Shown: positions 51,497 to 62,440 of the stretch, piece after piece
How positions within the stretch are numbered: the stretch's first letter is position 1
How the letters are laid out: each line of letters opens with the position of its first letter
Source: Phytophthora hibernalis
Taxonomy: Eukaryota > Oomycota > Peronosporomycetes > Peronosporales > Peronosporaceae
Assembly (NCBI GenBank): GCA_012656075.1
Contig: JAAKBF010000091.1
Span: 186,001-250,000, forward strand
Direction: 5' to 3'
DNA: 64,000 nucleotides
Translations under genes and position numbers: made by a program
The notes under the pieces: model-generated
The model's input: the letters and a program-made list of their open reading frames with translations, nothing else
What the model was told of the DNA's origin: nothing
Database searches by the model: none

Positions 51497-52292
51497 TCAC
51501 CATTCGTTTCGAATGATGGGGAGTGAGACGGAGAGGATTGAGTCTTGTGGTCCCATTTGGCTTGGCCTTCGAGGTGGCGCACTGGATACGGCAAGTGCAG
51601 AACGAGTTTCCTGGTAGAAAAAGGCAAGTTGAGGTGGAAGCCAATCAAGTGCATGAAGCACTAGCACGTACAGTGAAGACGATAGAAGCAGCAGTTTCTG
51701 CCGCTTTACGTCGAGTTCGACGTCTTCAAGGTGGTGATTGGGACACTCCACACGCACCACCATCGCCTCGCAGTGGGAGGACGACGGGTCCTTGTCGCTG
51801 AGTCCGAGAAAAACGTCCTCCGTCATGACGCTCTGCTTGTAGAGGACCTCAAACCTGAAAACCAGTGAAGTAAGAAATTGTTTTGTAGCGGTGAGACTTG
51901 TGCTTTGTACGTACGGCGGGCGTGTTCGAGTCTCGAAGACGTCGTCGTCTTCGTCGTCACTTGGGACTTCATCCATCGACCAGATCGCTCTGGGGTCTTC
52001 TTCGTGGATCTGACCGATAGGACGCGTCACTAGAGGAAGGTTCACGAGATTTGAGCAACAACATTTGGCTGCAACGTGCCAGGATAACAATGACCTTCTG
52101 GGAGTTTGGAGGTGGTCCCATTGAGCGTGAACGGTGTCACTTGCTGCAGGTTCTGACAGTTTACACCAAGAGTTAGATTGTGGTCGAAACACCAATGGTC
52201 ATTGACTGTACCTCCTCGTAAGCGTCTTGTGCGTCCTGGAAGCCTGTGAGGAGGTCATTCAACGCCAGCAACTCATTCCCCATGGCTTCCAT
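51497..52292 (-). CDS. DNAAF6/PIH1D3-like dynein assembly factor
   Basis: Five exons by GT-AG splicing: 52212-52292, 52095-52143, 51915-52029, 51672-51854 and 51497-51610 (introns 60-68 bp). The protein (about 180 residues) starts MEAMGNELLALNDLL. It has an acidic stretch (EEDPRAIWSMDEVPSDDED) and a CS/HSP20-like domain with the family hallmark FEVLYKQSVMTEDVFLGLSD...KDPSSSHCE and, in the last exon, LVLHLPYPVRHLEGQAKWD. These proteins help assemble axonemal dynein arms in the cytoplasm. That fits an organism with flagellated zoospores. A single base is missing in the last exon near 51535; the end (ILSVSLPIIRNEW) is in the shifted frame. Confidence 0.8.
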
Positions 52293-52473
52293 CTCCTCCA
52301 ATTCGTTTGATACGTCGATTGAGCTACAAACGGATCCCTAGCGCCGCGTCACGTGCGACTTTTCATTCGGACGTTCCACCAAAGCAAACCAGTCGACGTC
52401 GACCCAAGTTCATGACTTGGACACCGTATAATTTATAGCCCCCTCTCCGGGCAAGATCACTTTTCTGAGGACG
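52293..52473. promoter_or_regulatory. Divergent promoter region
   Basis: About 180 bp shared by the minus-strand DNAAF6-like gene and the plus-strand LRR gene. It contains TATAATTTATAG near 52427. No factor site can be asserted. Confidence 0.35.
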
Positions 52474-55379
52474 TTGGAGGACACTGTCCTCTCTTCAGCA
52501 CCCAAGGTTCGTTTCGTGCTTTTAATGATCAGGACCATCATCCCAATCGGGACGAGTGCTATTTTCTCCATACTTCGCTATCAACGTTTGCTTACCGCAC
52601 TCTTGGCCTTATCTCATCGCTTCGTGGTGAAAAGTTTGGATGTCCGGATAAGGTCATCGACAGACCAGGGACAGTCAAATTTGAAGCAAATGGAGACCCA
52701 AATGTTTCAGACTTCGCATACGACCCCGAACGACAATGAAGAGAACAGCAGCACGACCAGCAGCGGCAATTCGACGTCTATGACGGCGATCGAGGAGCTT
52801 CAGCAACTTTTCAGCACCGATCCGAACGCAGAACGAGCAAGTCTTCGAGGTCGACACCTTTCGCAAACAGAAGCCGAGGGAGTCCTCACCTACCTACAGA
52901 AACACTTTCCAAGACTACGACATTTGGACCTACGTGACAATGATCTACATGAACTCCCTCAAGACTTTGGCGCTCGGTTGCCCAAGCTTGTGGCGTTGAA
53001 CCTTTTGAACAATAACTTTCGCTTCCGAAAGGGAGCACTTCGCACTCTTGGAGAGACGTTGCAGAATTGCCCTTGCTTGAAGAGCTTGAGTCTGTCGCTT
53101 TCAAGTCCCGCTGAAGAGCAAATGTTACTTGCCATGCTCCCGCAACTGCGGATTTTGAACGGAACGCCGCTGCCATCGACAAGATCCGGTAGCGAAGGCA
53201 ACCCGGCAAGTCCGACTTTGCAGGAACTACAGCAATTCTGTGCTTCACCTTTAGTGAAGCAACCGCAAAAATCATCAAAACCTACCCGTGCAATTACAGA
53301 TACTTCAAAACCTACAGGCTCTGGTCCACGACGAAGTGTGAAGAACAGCGTTCGCCCAACAGAACTGCCTGCAAGTATTTCAGATGACCGAACAGACTGG
53401 TGCAAGCTGCTCAAAGTGAATCGTACTCAGGTCTCGAATGGTGGTAGAACAATAGCTCCAGTTTTGCGTTCAAACTCAGCATCGAGTACCGTCGTGTCTA
53501 CAGAAACCTTCCTTCAACAACTGAAGGCTGTCGTGAAAGCTTTTCACGATTGTGGCTCGCATGGTAAACCGAACAGCACCTCTAAAGCCAAGTTGTTCAC
53601 TCAACTGGATCGTCACGTGGAGTTGCTAGCTCAGCAATTGAAGCGCCAGGAACCAGAAGAAGGCAAGGGAGAGCTGTCCGATGCGATGCTACAGACTCGG
53701 TGGAGTTTACTCGAGGTTTGTGCGATGTTTGGATCGCAGAAAGTGGCACAGGCGGACGCTGGACTTGGCGGTGGCTTTGGCATGCTTCTTGCCATGCAGA
53801 AGCAACTTCTAGCAGTCATGCAAGCGCAACAACGTACTGTTCAAGCTCAAATTCAAAGTCAAGCTGCAGGTTCAGACGGATCAGCGCCAGCACAAAACCA
53901 AAACCAGCTCAAGCAATTGCTCGACGTGGCTGAGGGTCTCGAAAGTGATTTGGAATCAGTACAACTACGGCTGCAGAAGGAGACAGCTCGACGTGAACAG
54001 GTTGAACAGGAAAATGTAGAACTAAAGCGTGAACGTGGCGGTGGAAAGAGTCAAAAGACCGCGTCTTCCAGATCCATGATTCTACGAGGCGCAAACATTA
54101 CCGCAACACAGCCGACTCGGGATACTCGAAGGTCCAATAGCGAACACACTGGATTATTAAACACGACATCAAGCCCTGCAGAAGACATTCGAGAACCAGA
54201 GGTGCCAACATACCCCTCCACACAAGTCGTTGTGCCACCCGCACCTCAGCCGGCAGTCACAGTTCGGAATCTATCGCTGAAACAACTCGTGGACGTCATC
54301 AACTGCGTGTATGCATCCAAGGCCAAATACGATGTGCGTGCCACTACTGCCGGTGCACCGCGTGAAACCATGGAGCAGCACCTGTACACTTATTTGAACA
54401 CTCGCTTCGGCCTACCCAAACTCATCGTGGACTACGCTAGTGCAGTCTGGAAAGCTGCCGAACATTATGCTCGTCGCGAGAACGACGCTGCCGTGTTTGT
54501 GGCGCTACTGCGCAATCGACTGGACGAAGGTTTTCTGGAAATCAAACGGAAACTGCAGTCTGCTCTTGTGGAATTGTTGCGAGCATTTTTTTCGGCTAGA
54601 TATCCGGTGAAGCAAGGAAAAGCGATCGCCGCGCTTGTGCAAAACCGACTGGATGGTCTCGTTCACGAAGAGGAATGGCGTAACCTGCTCACGTACCTCT
54701 ATGAGCCTCAAGACGTAAGTTGTATTTACACAGTGAGGAACGTGTATGGTTTACGCATGATTGACCCGAATTCTTTCATTTGTTTTCTTATTTATTGCAG
54801 AGCGCAGCACTGATGCGTTTGGTGCAGCAAAAGCAGAGAAGTACCAGGCTTCCCAAAAGCAGGGGAAGAAGCCCCAACCAGGTGAAAAACCAAGTCTCGC
54901 ATTGCCTTATACAGACTTTGAGCAGGTCCTTTACGGCTACCAGCTACAAGGTCGAATGGATTTGCTTGAAGGTTTTCGTAGAGCTTTCGAAGAGCTTGAC
55001 ACTGAACGTGTCGGTCTCATCAACAGAGTACGCAGCATTATCAGGCAAATTAGCCGCTCTATCGGTCTGAAGGTTCTAACGAGGGCCTCTTGATTGATAC
55101 CAGGCCCGATTCGTAAGTCTTGCTCGGCGATTGGCGCCAACAAAGGTAAGGATTGCTCTCCTTTCAGTTTGAGGTAGGAATCTAATGGTGTTTTTGTTTT
55201 CTTTTGTACAGCTTGAGAGCGCTGTGACGACTCTCGTTGAGACCCTGGATCCATTCAACCACGACGCGATCACATTTTCGGACGCTGCAAACGCATTATT
55301 ACCGGATATCCGGCGCACTAGCGCTAAACTCAACTCAAACGCAGCGTCACAAGCAAAGATTAAGAAAAACAGTACGTGA
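52474..55379 (+). CDS. Leucine-rich repeat / coiled-coil protein
   Basis: The first frame (52474-54714) holds LRR units (LRHLDLRDNDLHELP, LVALNLLNNNFRFRKG, LKSLSLSLSSP). A low-complexity middle and a coiled coil (REQVEQENVELKRERG) follow, then a C-terminal helical domain (LKQLVDVINCVYASKAKYDV...EEWRNLLTYLYEPQD). Introns: 54715-54800 (GTAAGT...TTGCAG) and 55146-55211 (GTAAGG...GTACAG). The last exon (LESAVTTLVETLDPFNHDAI) ends at 55379. Between the introns the frame shifts near 54830 (KAEKYQASQKQGKKPQPGEK, FEQVLYGYQLQGRMDLLEGF) and again near 55030. The start is uncertain: 52474, or a later Met near 52690, since the first 60 residues are hydrophobic and unlike the rest. A cilium or centrosome role is only suggested by the neighbour. 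Confidence 0.65.
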
Positions 55380-55452
55380 CCTGGCAGCAACCTTAAGAAT
55401 AAGTAGAAATGTTACAAGTTACTACGAAGTATTCGAATGGCGTTCCCTCAAC

Positions 55453-57201
55453 CTAATATCCAGCTTCGAAAAGCTCCCAAAATGCATCACTTTCCTCATT
55501 TTGTCGCTCAATTGCTATTGATGCTGAAGATAGCGGGGTAGTGCCTTCTGGGTGATCATAAAGTCGCTCAACTTGCTTTTTAGCAGCTTCGACGACCTTT
55601 TCTGGAGATAAATTACAGTCTGTACCAAGCCACACATAGCCTTCCACCGGCCCCTGCGACTGAATCGAGCAAAGCAGGAAGGCACTGTCCAACGTCAAGT
55701 CCTCTGAGTCATAATTTGTTAACTGATCCCACAAGTGCCCGCCACCTTGTTCGCCAATTGCTTCCAGTATGAACAACTGTGGGGAGACAGAGACTTCACT
55801 CGCATCGTGCACTCCCGGGGATCAGAAAAATACTGGAAGTGTTGGTGACAGTGTCAATATCTGCAATCGTTGGCAGATGCGGGTTCGGCATATTAGGAGC
55901 TGAGTCCCGCCTCCACTGGAGCTCTGCATCGTAGCCGAAGTGATCGATATACGTTCCCGTATGCTCCGCAGTACTTGCACGTACTTCGACGATTTTCAAT
56001 TGGCTCGAGGCATCATCGTAAGGCTGTACAAGCATTTGCAAATGGAGTAACTGGCCAGCTAGCTTCACTGCTGTCGATGCTGCTTCTGGTATCACACACT
56101 TTGCGCCGGTCCAGACAATTAATTCGGTAGGGGCGATTGGACTTTGAAACACAAAAGTGCCTTGAGACCAAAGTAATCGCTGTTCGTCTTCTAGCGTCCG
56201 CACGCCCGCAATATTTTGTCGCTGCCTAGAAGAACCAGCACTTGGTTCGAAGCAGCGCTTGAGCACTAGGCAGTCAGGGTCGTATTCGGAATGTGGGGAA
56301 AGACGATGCAATCCACCCAGGGCAAAAGAAGCGTCTCGATTCTCTCGGGTTCTCATCGCCTGCAAGTCTTTCTCCCACTCGAGAAGATGGCAAATGAAGG
56401 CCGCATTCGGACTCGTAATTGCGCGTTGGCGCTTCACCATAGCTGCAGCTTCGTGGTACGATAGTTGCTGCTCCAGCATCACGTAGGCAATTGCAAATGC
56501 ACACGAGCGAGAGACTCCTTGATGGCAATGAACTAGCACTTTGTCTGTGATTTTGTTGTCACGAGACTGAGATCGCTGTCGACAAGATGCGATATACTCC
56601 ATTACCTGAGGCAGGAATGGGATCAGGTCTTCATTGGCATCATCGCGTAACAGCAGCTTGAGGATATCAAATTCTGAATCACTTGGTGCCGAAGACATCT
56701 CAACTCCATTTTCGTACTGCTTCAGCTCCCCACAACAATTTATCACGTGAGTAATTCCAATTGCGCGCAGTTTGGCAACATCTCGAGCTACCCGGAGGTT
56801 GCTCACGTACAGAAATCCGGGCAAAATCTCCGAGCAAACATCGGCGAATGCGTCTAACGTCCGAGACTTCCGCACACTTTCCGGTATCACGAACCGCTCA
56901 TCCGTTCGCTCAACTTTGTTGAGCGCTTGACAACATCTCTCGCTTCACTGCTCAGTCGCGACGTAGCATTTTCTTCAAGTTGTAACGCGTGACCAGGAGG
57001 AACAATCTTTCCAACAAGCAGCGGGATGATGTCTGTTGTAGACTGTTGTACGGTGTCTTCTGCAGTACTTGGAGAACTCGATCCAGTCCACGCCTCGGAA
57101 ATCGGCGGAGCTTCGGAACTCGAGACTGCACCCCGGAGACTTTTGCAGAGGGGAGGACACCTGCGAACTCGTCGCGAGATTGTCCGTTTCCCATTCTTCA
57201 C
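55453..57201 (-). CDS. Dual-specificity phosphatase with gelsolin-like tail (MKP1-like)
   Basis: The DSP domain (FLYVSNLRVARDVAKLRAIGITHVINCCGE) carries the signature VLVHCHQGVSRSCAFA: catalytic Cys, CX5R loop, with the general acid expected in LLRDDANEDLIPFL. Downstream is a gelsolin-like module (GTFVFQSPIAPTELIVWTGAKCVIPEAA) and a second one after a frame change near 55805 (LLCSIQSQGPVEGYVWLGTD). DSP plus gelsolin-like repeats is the plant MKP1 layout, a negative regulator of MAP kinases. The N-terminus is broken near 56895. One 5' frame starts MGNGQSRDEF (57194), a candidate N-myristoylation signal; the frame that joins the body better starts at 57201 and is Ser-rich. Confidence 0.75.
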
Positions 57202-57330
57202 TCGCTCTCGTCGGCAGGAATTGAACTATGGGGTCTGAAACGACCCAAACGACCCGGACAAGCGGACGGATCTCGCCTTGAGTGCAGCGGCGCTCTTCCC
57301 ATTTATAACCACATGAACTTGTCAATTCTT

Positions 57331-58387
57331 CTAAATGACGGCGCTGTCTGAGACTCGCACAAATCCGAGTTCGTCCGAGCATCGGTCCTCGTCTTTAAAC
57401 TTCCTCATCTCCCACCAGAACGCGATGGCGTGTCTTCGTTTGAAGACGACCGCCGCAGCTACAATAGCCGCAACACCCGCCGCCACGCCTGCAACCGCGT
57501 AAATTGCAGTCGAAGTCGAGCTGGACGAGTCTGCAGATCCGTTGTTCGTCGTCTTCTTCTCGTCACTTTTCGAAGGTGCAAACGTCGTGTCCGATTGCTG
57601 CTCGACTTGTGCATTGTCAACAGATTGTTCGGAGCCGTCTCCACTCGAGTTGGAAGAGCTCATAGAGGCTGCAGAGCTGTCTGCGTCGACCCAAAAGTCT
57701 GCAGCCGAGTCGGACGTGGCCTGCGTCGAGTTGTCTGCACAGAAAATGACTTGGAACTCGACGTCTGCGCTGCAGCTGTGGGTCCGAGCGTCCTGGTCTG
57801 GGAACTGATAGGCGTCGTCGCACCCGTCGTCCAGACAGCTCAAAACTCTGCACGGATCGGACGAGCTGAGACCTCCGCCGCTACTAGGGACTATTTGCAT
57901 GGCCACATTGAAGCCAGTGCCTCCAGTTACGGCCTTGCAGTCCTCGAGGCTGGAGCACGAGCCCGGCTACAAGTTGAAGTGAACATACACATTCTGTCAA
58001 TTTAGTTGCCTTTTTGACAAAAGATGTATCTTTCGCACTTACCCCAGTCCCGCCTGACGGGATGATGGAAATGTCGTACCACGTACTGGAATCGACATTT
58101 GCGAACTCGGCCTCTGCAAATTCGACAAGGGTTAGAATTTGCAAGGAATCAGTTGCAACTGAACTGCAAAAACTCACGTGTGGCTTGGTACGAGGCCCCG
58201 TATCTGTACGCTGCATTGCTGCCGTCTGCGAGCTCCAAGTTGTGGTCTGCACCTTGTTCGATGGTGGTGGGGGCCCGTGGCTGCCGATGTAGAGCTGCAT
58301 GCTGCCGTCGCAGAGGTTCAGCAACTGAATTTTCGTCGCGGCAATTGGCGCCAACCACGTCAATATTAATTGCACCAAAGCGAGCAT
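57331..58387 (-). CDS. Thaumatin-like protein A (membrane-anchored)
   Basis: Three exons, 58178-58387, 58043-58111 and 57331-57966, give an intact 304-residue frame. A signal peptide (MLALVQLILTWLAPIAA) is followed by the thaumatin-like fold split over exons: LLNLCDGSMQLYIGSHGPP; AEFANVDSSTWYDISIIPSG; then PGSCSSLEDCKAVTGGTGFN and CRVLSCLDDGCDDAYQFPDQ. A Ser-rich acidic stalk leads to a transmembrane helix (AIYAVAGVAAGVAAIVAAAV) and a short basic cytosolic tail. The family binds or cuts beta-glucans in plants; in oomycetes a cell-wall or surface role is inferred. Exon 1 ends one base earlier than in its paralogues, compensated at the acceptor. Confidence 0.82.
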
Positions 58388-59169
58388 TTGCACTTGGTTT
58401 CTGCTGTGTGGTGCTGCAGAGTGCGGGACACCGACTGCCTTTTGCGTTGTGGCACAGCGCAAAGCTTGTTGCCTTTGCAGGTGTGTGTTGCGTGCGATCT
58501 CATAGTGGAGCCAAGTGAACTCGTCGATACAAATCAACACGAGTTGTAATGGGTGGGTAGGGTTGCAGTTGCTGCAGACTTTAACGTATTTGGAGATCTT
58601 AGGAATCGTATGTGGAGGGTATGCATTGCTACGATCTCATTTACTTGTTTTTCCTATTGCTTGGTTAGATACGATTCTAAATTCCAACACGCTACTAGTT
58701 TATAGAGGTAATGAATTCACATGGTGTCCGCACAAGTGAACGTTCGAAGCGTAGACTTGCATTGCCGCCCTTGAGCTGCGCTGTCAAGTGATCGCAGTGA
58801 TTCTCGCCGCGCCCCAACGTTTGCGACAATTGCAGTGGACAAGTTCGGGCCACATTTTGTGGCCGCCGGGGAGGCAGCCAGCAATTTGCATGGATCGGTA
58901 CCGCCCAAACCAAGCACCGGATCAATAACTGATTCAATTCGCGCGTTGTGGCATCGACGGCCACCTGCAGTGTCCTGTTCAGAAGGTTGTTCGCTACGCT
59001 TCTCATGATGAGATTTATCGACGTCGAAAGTCGTTTGCCAGATCTGTCATTGCGCCGGACATTGTGATGCATATTATGCATTATATTTTCCAGAAATCAA
59101 GGAAGCACCCACAACTCCAGTTGATTCAAAAGTTGTCTATTGTTCATATATTACAGCACCATGTGGTGC
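58388..59169. other. Intergenic region between thaumatin-like genes A and B
   Basis: Upstream region of gene A and downstream region of gene B. Short open frames only, no repeats recognised. Confidence 0.5.
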
Positions 59170-59873
59170 CTAGCCTGTACGCAGGGAGGCAGTGCAGCGC
59201 CGCGCACACTTTGCCTTGGTAGGTGCCGGGGTCGCCGCACCGGAGCCTCCCGGGCAGAAGGTCACGTCAACGTTTGGCGTCGTGTCGGGGCACGCGTGCG
59301 TCTTCCAGTCGTCCGTTGGATACTGGTAGGCGTCCACACAGCCGTCAGCCAGACAAGTGACCGCCGTGCAGCCGGACGGTGCGATCTGAATTGGCGTGTT
59401 GAAGCCGACGCCGCCAGTAAACTGCTTGCAGTCGTCGAGAGACTTACAGTTTGCAGGCTGCAGAATGTCAAGTTAGTAACTCGTTTGAGCTGCCGATATG
59501 GATCGAAAACAGCACTTACTCCGCCCTTCGGTCCTGTCGGGATAATGCTGATATCGTACCACAGAAATCCCCATGAAACTGAGAATTCGGCGACTGCAAT
59601 TTCCAGAAAACAAAATCAGTTTTAGGGTCCTTCCCAACATACGCAAAGAGTCCACTTACGTGTTGCCTGAGGGTTCCATCCGTTGCGAAACATGCCGCTG
59701 AAGCCTTCTTCAAGCTGTCGGGTCACGCTGCATCCTGGGTCGATGTTTTCGGTGTATGTGTTGTTGTACAGACTGATGCTCGTTTCACAGTGGTTGTAAA
59801 AGTTCACCGGGATGGCATTCACTACGGTAGATGTTGCTGCCAGGATCGTAGCGACCAACACGTGAAGTTGCAT
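59170..59873 (-). CDS. Thaumatin-like protein B (secreted, no anchor)
   Basis: Exons 59660-59873, 59520-59593 and 59170-59457 give an intact 191-residue protein. A signal peptide (MQLHVLVATILAATSTVVNA) is followed by ISLYNNTYTENI, GFSGMFRNGWNP, AEFSVSWGFLWYDISIIPTG, NCKSLDDCKQFTGGVGFNTP, CTAVTCLADGCVDAYQYPTD and CPGGSG. Unlike its neighbours it lacks the Thr-rich stalk and membrane helix. After FCPGG it ends in a short Cys/Arg tail, so it looks like a secreted form made by loss of the 3' half. Confidence 0.85.
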
Positions 59874-60225
59874 TGTGGACGGAGAGGCGGTGTTTGGTTG
59901 TCAGCAGTTTGTAGAAAATCTCTGAATGCTCGAGATGCATCACCGGAGGAAGCATTGCTGCCGCATATTCTGGTGCAGCTCGACAAGACCGGAAGCACAC
60001 AAATGCTTCGTGTGTGCTAAGGTTACTGCAAGTATCTCGTCCTCGATATTCTCCTAAAAATACGAGGTATTTGTCCATTTGTACTGCACAATCAGGCTGC
60101 AAATTCTGATCGATGCCGACGGGTGCAACCCCACAAACGCCATGAAATGTATTCGTATAGATAAAGTCTTGGATGCCTGTGCAAGATAACGTCACTACGA
60201 ATGTGGTCGGTTTGAGCTAGAACGC
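59874..60225. other. Intergenic region between thaumatin-like genes B and C
   Basis: A minus-strand frame here has no signal peptide or family motif. I see nothing else. Confidence 0.45.
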
Positions 60226-61901
60226 TTACATAGTGGGGATTCGAGTCACGGGCGTCGCCATACCTGAGTAATTGTCGAGCCACTCGAGGTCATCCTTGGG
60301 AGCAGCAGCAGCAGCGTCCATTTGCTGCTTCTTACGGCGCACCACGACAATGGCAGCAAGCGCTGCCACGACCGCGATGGCACCCACCGTCGCAGCCACA
60401 ATGGTTCCCACTGGAGTTCCCGACGATGCAGCCGACTCGGTAGTCGTGGTCTGGCCGTTTGAACCAGCGGAAGCCGGCGTGTTCACGATGGACTTGATGG
60501 AGGTTGTAGCGGCAGCCGTTTGCTCGGTTGCGTTGTGATCAGGAGAGAACGTGATAGTATTTCCGCTCAGTGAGCCCCGGAACGACGACGAGAACGAAGA
60601 CGACGAGGAAGACGATTCACTGCCCTCCCACGACGAAGACGTTGTCTGAACTGGTGTGGGTGTGGGGAGGCCACGGTCTCCTCCGTTGCAGGAATCGTAA
60701 ACACGAGCACATCAGCGGTTGTTGGCGTTGGTGCTTCCGTAGTTGGCTTTAACGTAGGCACTTGAGTCGTCGGGGCCGGCGTTGGAGCAGTGGTGGTCGG
60801 CGGCGAAGTAGATGCCTCGGTTTCAGAAGCTTTGGTCTCTGGTACTGTAGCAGGAGCGGTCGTTGGTGGCTCGGTCTCTGGTGTTGCAGTGACCGGAGCT
60901 ATCGTTGCTGGTTCAGTCGTCGGAGCGGCGGAGGTTGGAGCCGGTGTCGCCGTCGTGGGCTCCGGAGTCGGATCGGCGGTGGTCGGAATGGGGGTAGCAG
61001 TCGTGGGCTCCGGAGTGGGGGCAGGAGTGGGGGACTGAGTCGTGGGCTCCGGTGTCGGAGCGGCGGTGGTCGCAATGGGGTTGCGAGCGTGGGCTCAGGG
61101 TCGGCGCTGGACTCGGTGCCGGTGTCGGAGCGGCGGTAGGTGCTGGAGTTGGAGCGGCAGTCGGTGCCGCGGTTGTTGGTGTAGCGGTGATCGAGACCGA
61201 TGTTGTTGTGGTGGTGGTGGTGGTGGTGGACGCTGAACTGCTTCCGCCTGGGCAGAAGGTCAAGGTAACACTGGCCGTGTCAACACAGGAGTGGGTCTTG
61301 CCATCGTCACTCGGGTACTGGTAGGCATCGGCGCAGCCATCTTCCAGACAAGTGACCGTGGTGCATCCAGATGGGGCGATCTGCATCGGAGTGTTGAAAC
61401 CCGTGCCACCCGTCACGGATTTGCACTCGGCTAACGACGCACAATTGCCAGGCTGGGTACGAAGAAGACACAATTCGGTGACTACACAACTCCAGTTGAA
61501 GACTTGAATGGGACAAACTTACTCCAGACGACCCCGTGGGGATGATGCTGATATCGTACCAGGTGTACCCGCCGGTGATCGAAAACTCTGCCACTGCAGA
61601 CGAAAGCGATCAATCGGAGCTCGTCAGTACATCCACTCCGTATTGTATGTATCACTGCTTCAAAAGGGTAAACAAGCACAGCCAACTTACAGGTTGCTTG
61701 GGCACTGACACCGTTGCGGAACATGCCACTGAAGCCCGATGTAAGCGTTCGGGTCGTGGTGCCACCGGAGGCAATGGTTTCCGTGGCGGAATTGTCGTAG
61801 AGAGAAATGCTTTCATCGCACTGATTTTGAATGGTCAGTGGCGTGGCTTGTGCCGTCGCTGCCAATGCAGCGAACCCCGGGATTAAAAACTTCATTTGCA
61901 T
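60226..61901 (-). CDS. Thaumatin-like protein C (membrane-anchored, long Thr/Pro stalk)
   Basis: Exons 61691-61901, 61523-61593 and 60226-61452; the exon lengths match gene D. A signal peptide (MKFLIPGFAALAATAQA) is followed by ISLYDNSATETIASGG, FSGMFRNGVSAQAT, AEFSITGGYTWYDISIIP, NCASLAECKSVTGGTGFNTP, CTTVTCLEDGCADAYQYPSD. Next come a Thr8 run, a long TAAPTPEPT-type stalk, a transmembrane helix (VGTIVAATVGAIAVVAALAA), RRKKQQ and a short tail. Two one-base frame changes, near 61085 and 60665, cancel each other: the stalk between them reads in another frame but is equally Thr/Pro-rich. The stalk is likely O-glycosylated. Confidence 0.8.
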
Positions 61902-62440
61902 GGTGTGAAGCAGCAATCGTACGGGTCGTGATCCGAGTGCCCAGAGGCGAATTTGAAAGTGAATCGACTACCACAGAAACGATACCCGGGTGACCCAGGT
62001 CGAGTTCACTATGGCAAGTTACCATTGGCAACAGTGCGCTTGCGTGCGCTCTTGACCGCTGGTCTGGCTGTCAAATCAGTCGTGCTTCGCGCGTCACGAG
62101 GCGAAGCCGCTTCGAATGCTCGGGTGCCGTCCAGATCAAAGTCTCCGAATCGGAGACTCATCGGTGTCCGATGTCGCACAACCACCAAGCAAGAGGATGC
62201 CAACCACACACCAACCAGGAGGTGCACCATCCCGAAGGCAAAAGATTCCCACGCCCCGCCACGTACGTCAGACAAATCATCGTCGCGGTCAATACGGTGG
62301 GACCCGCGTGCGTCGCGCTTGACAAGATCGCTGATCGGTGGACGCAACGCTCCTCTTTCGCTGCTCGACTCAAAAACCTACACTTTCTATTCATCATATC
62401 CTATCCTAGCGATATTGTGGTACAAGTTGTGCACCTTACT
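61902..62440. other. Intergenic region between thaumatin-like genes C and D
   Basis: Upstream of gene C. Short frames only; nothing recognisable. Confidence 0.5.
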
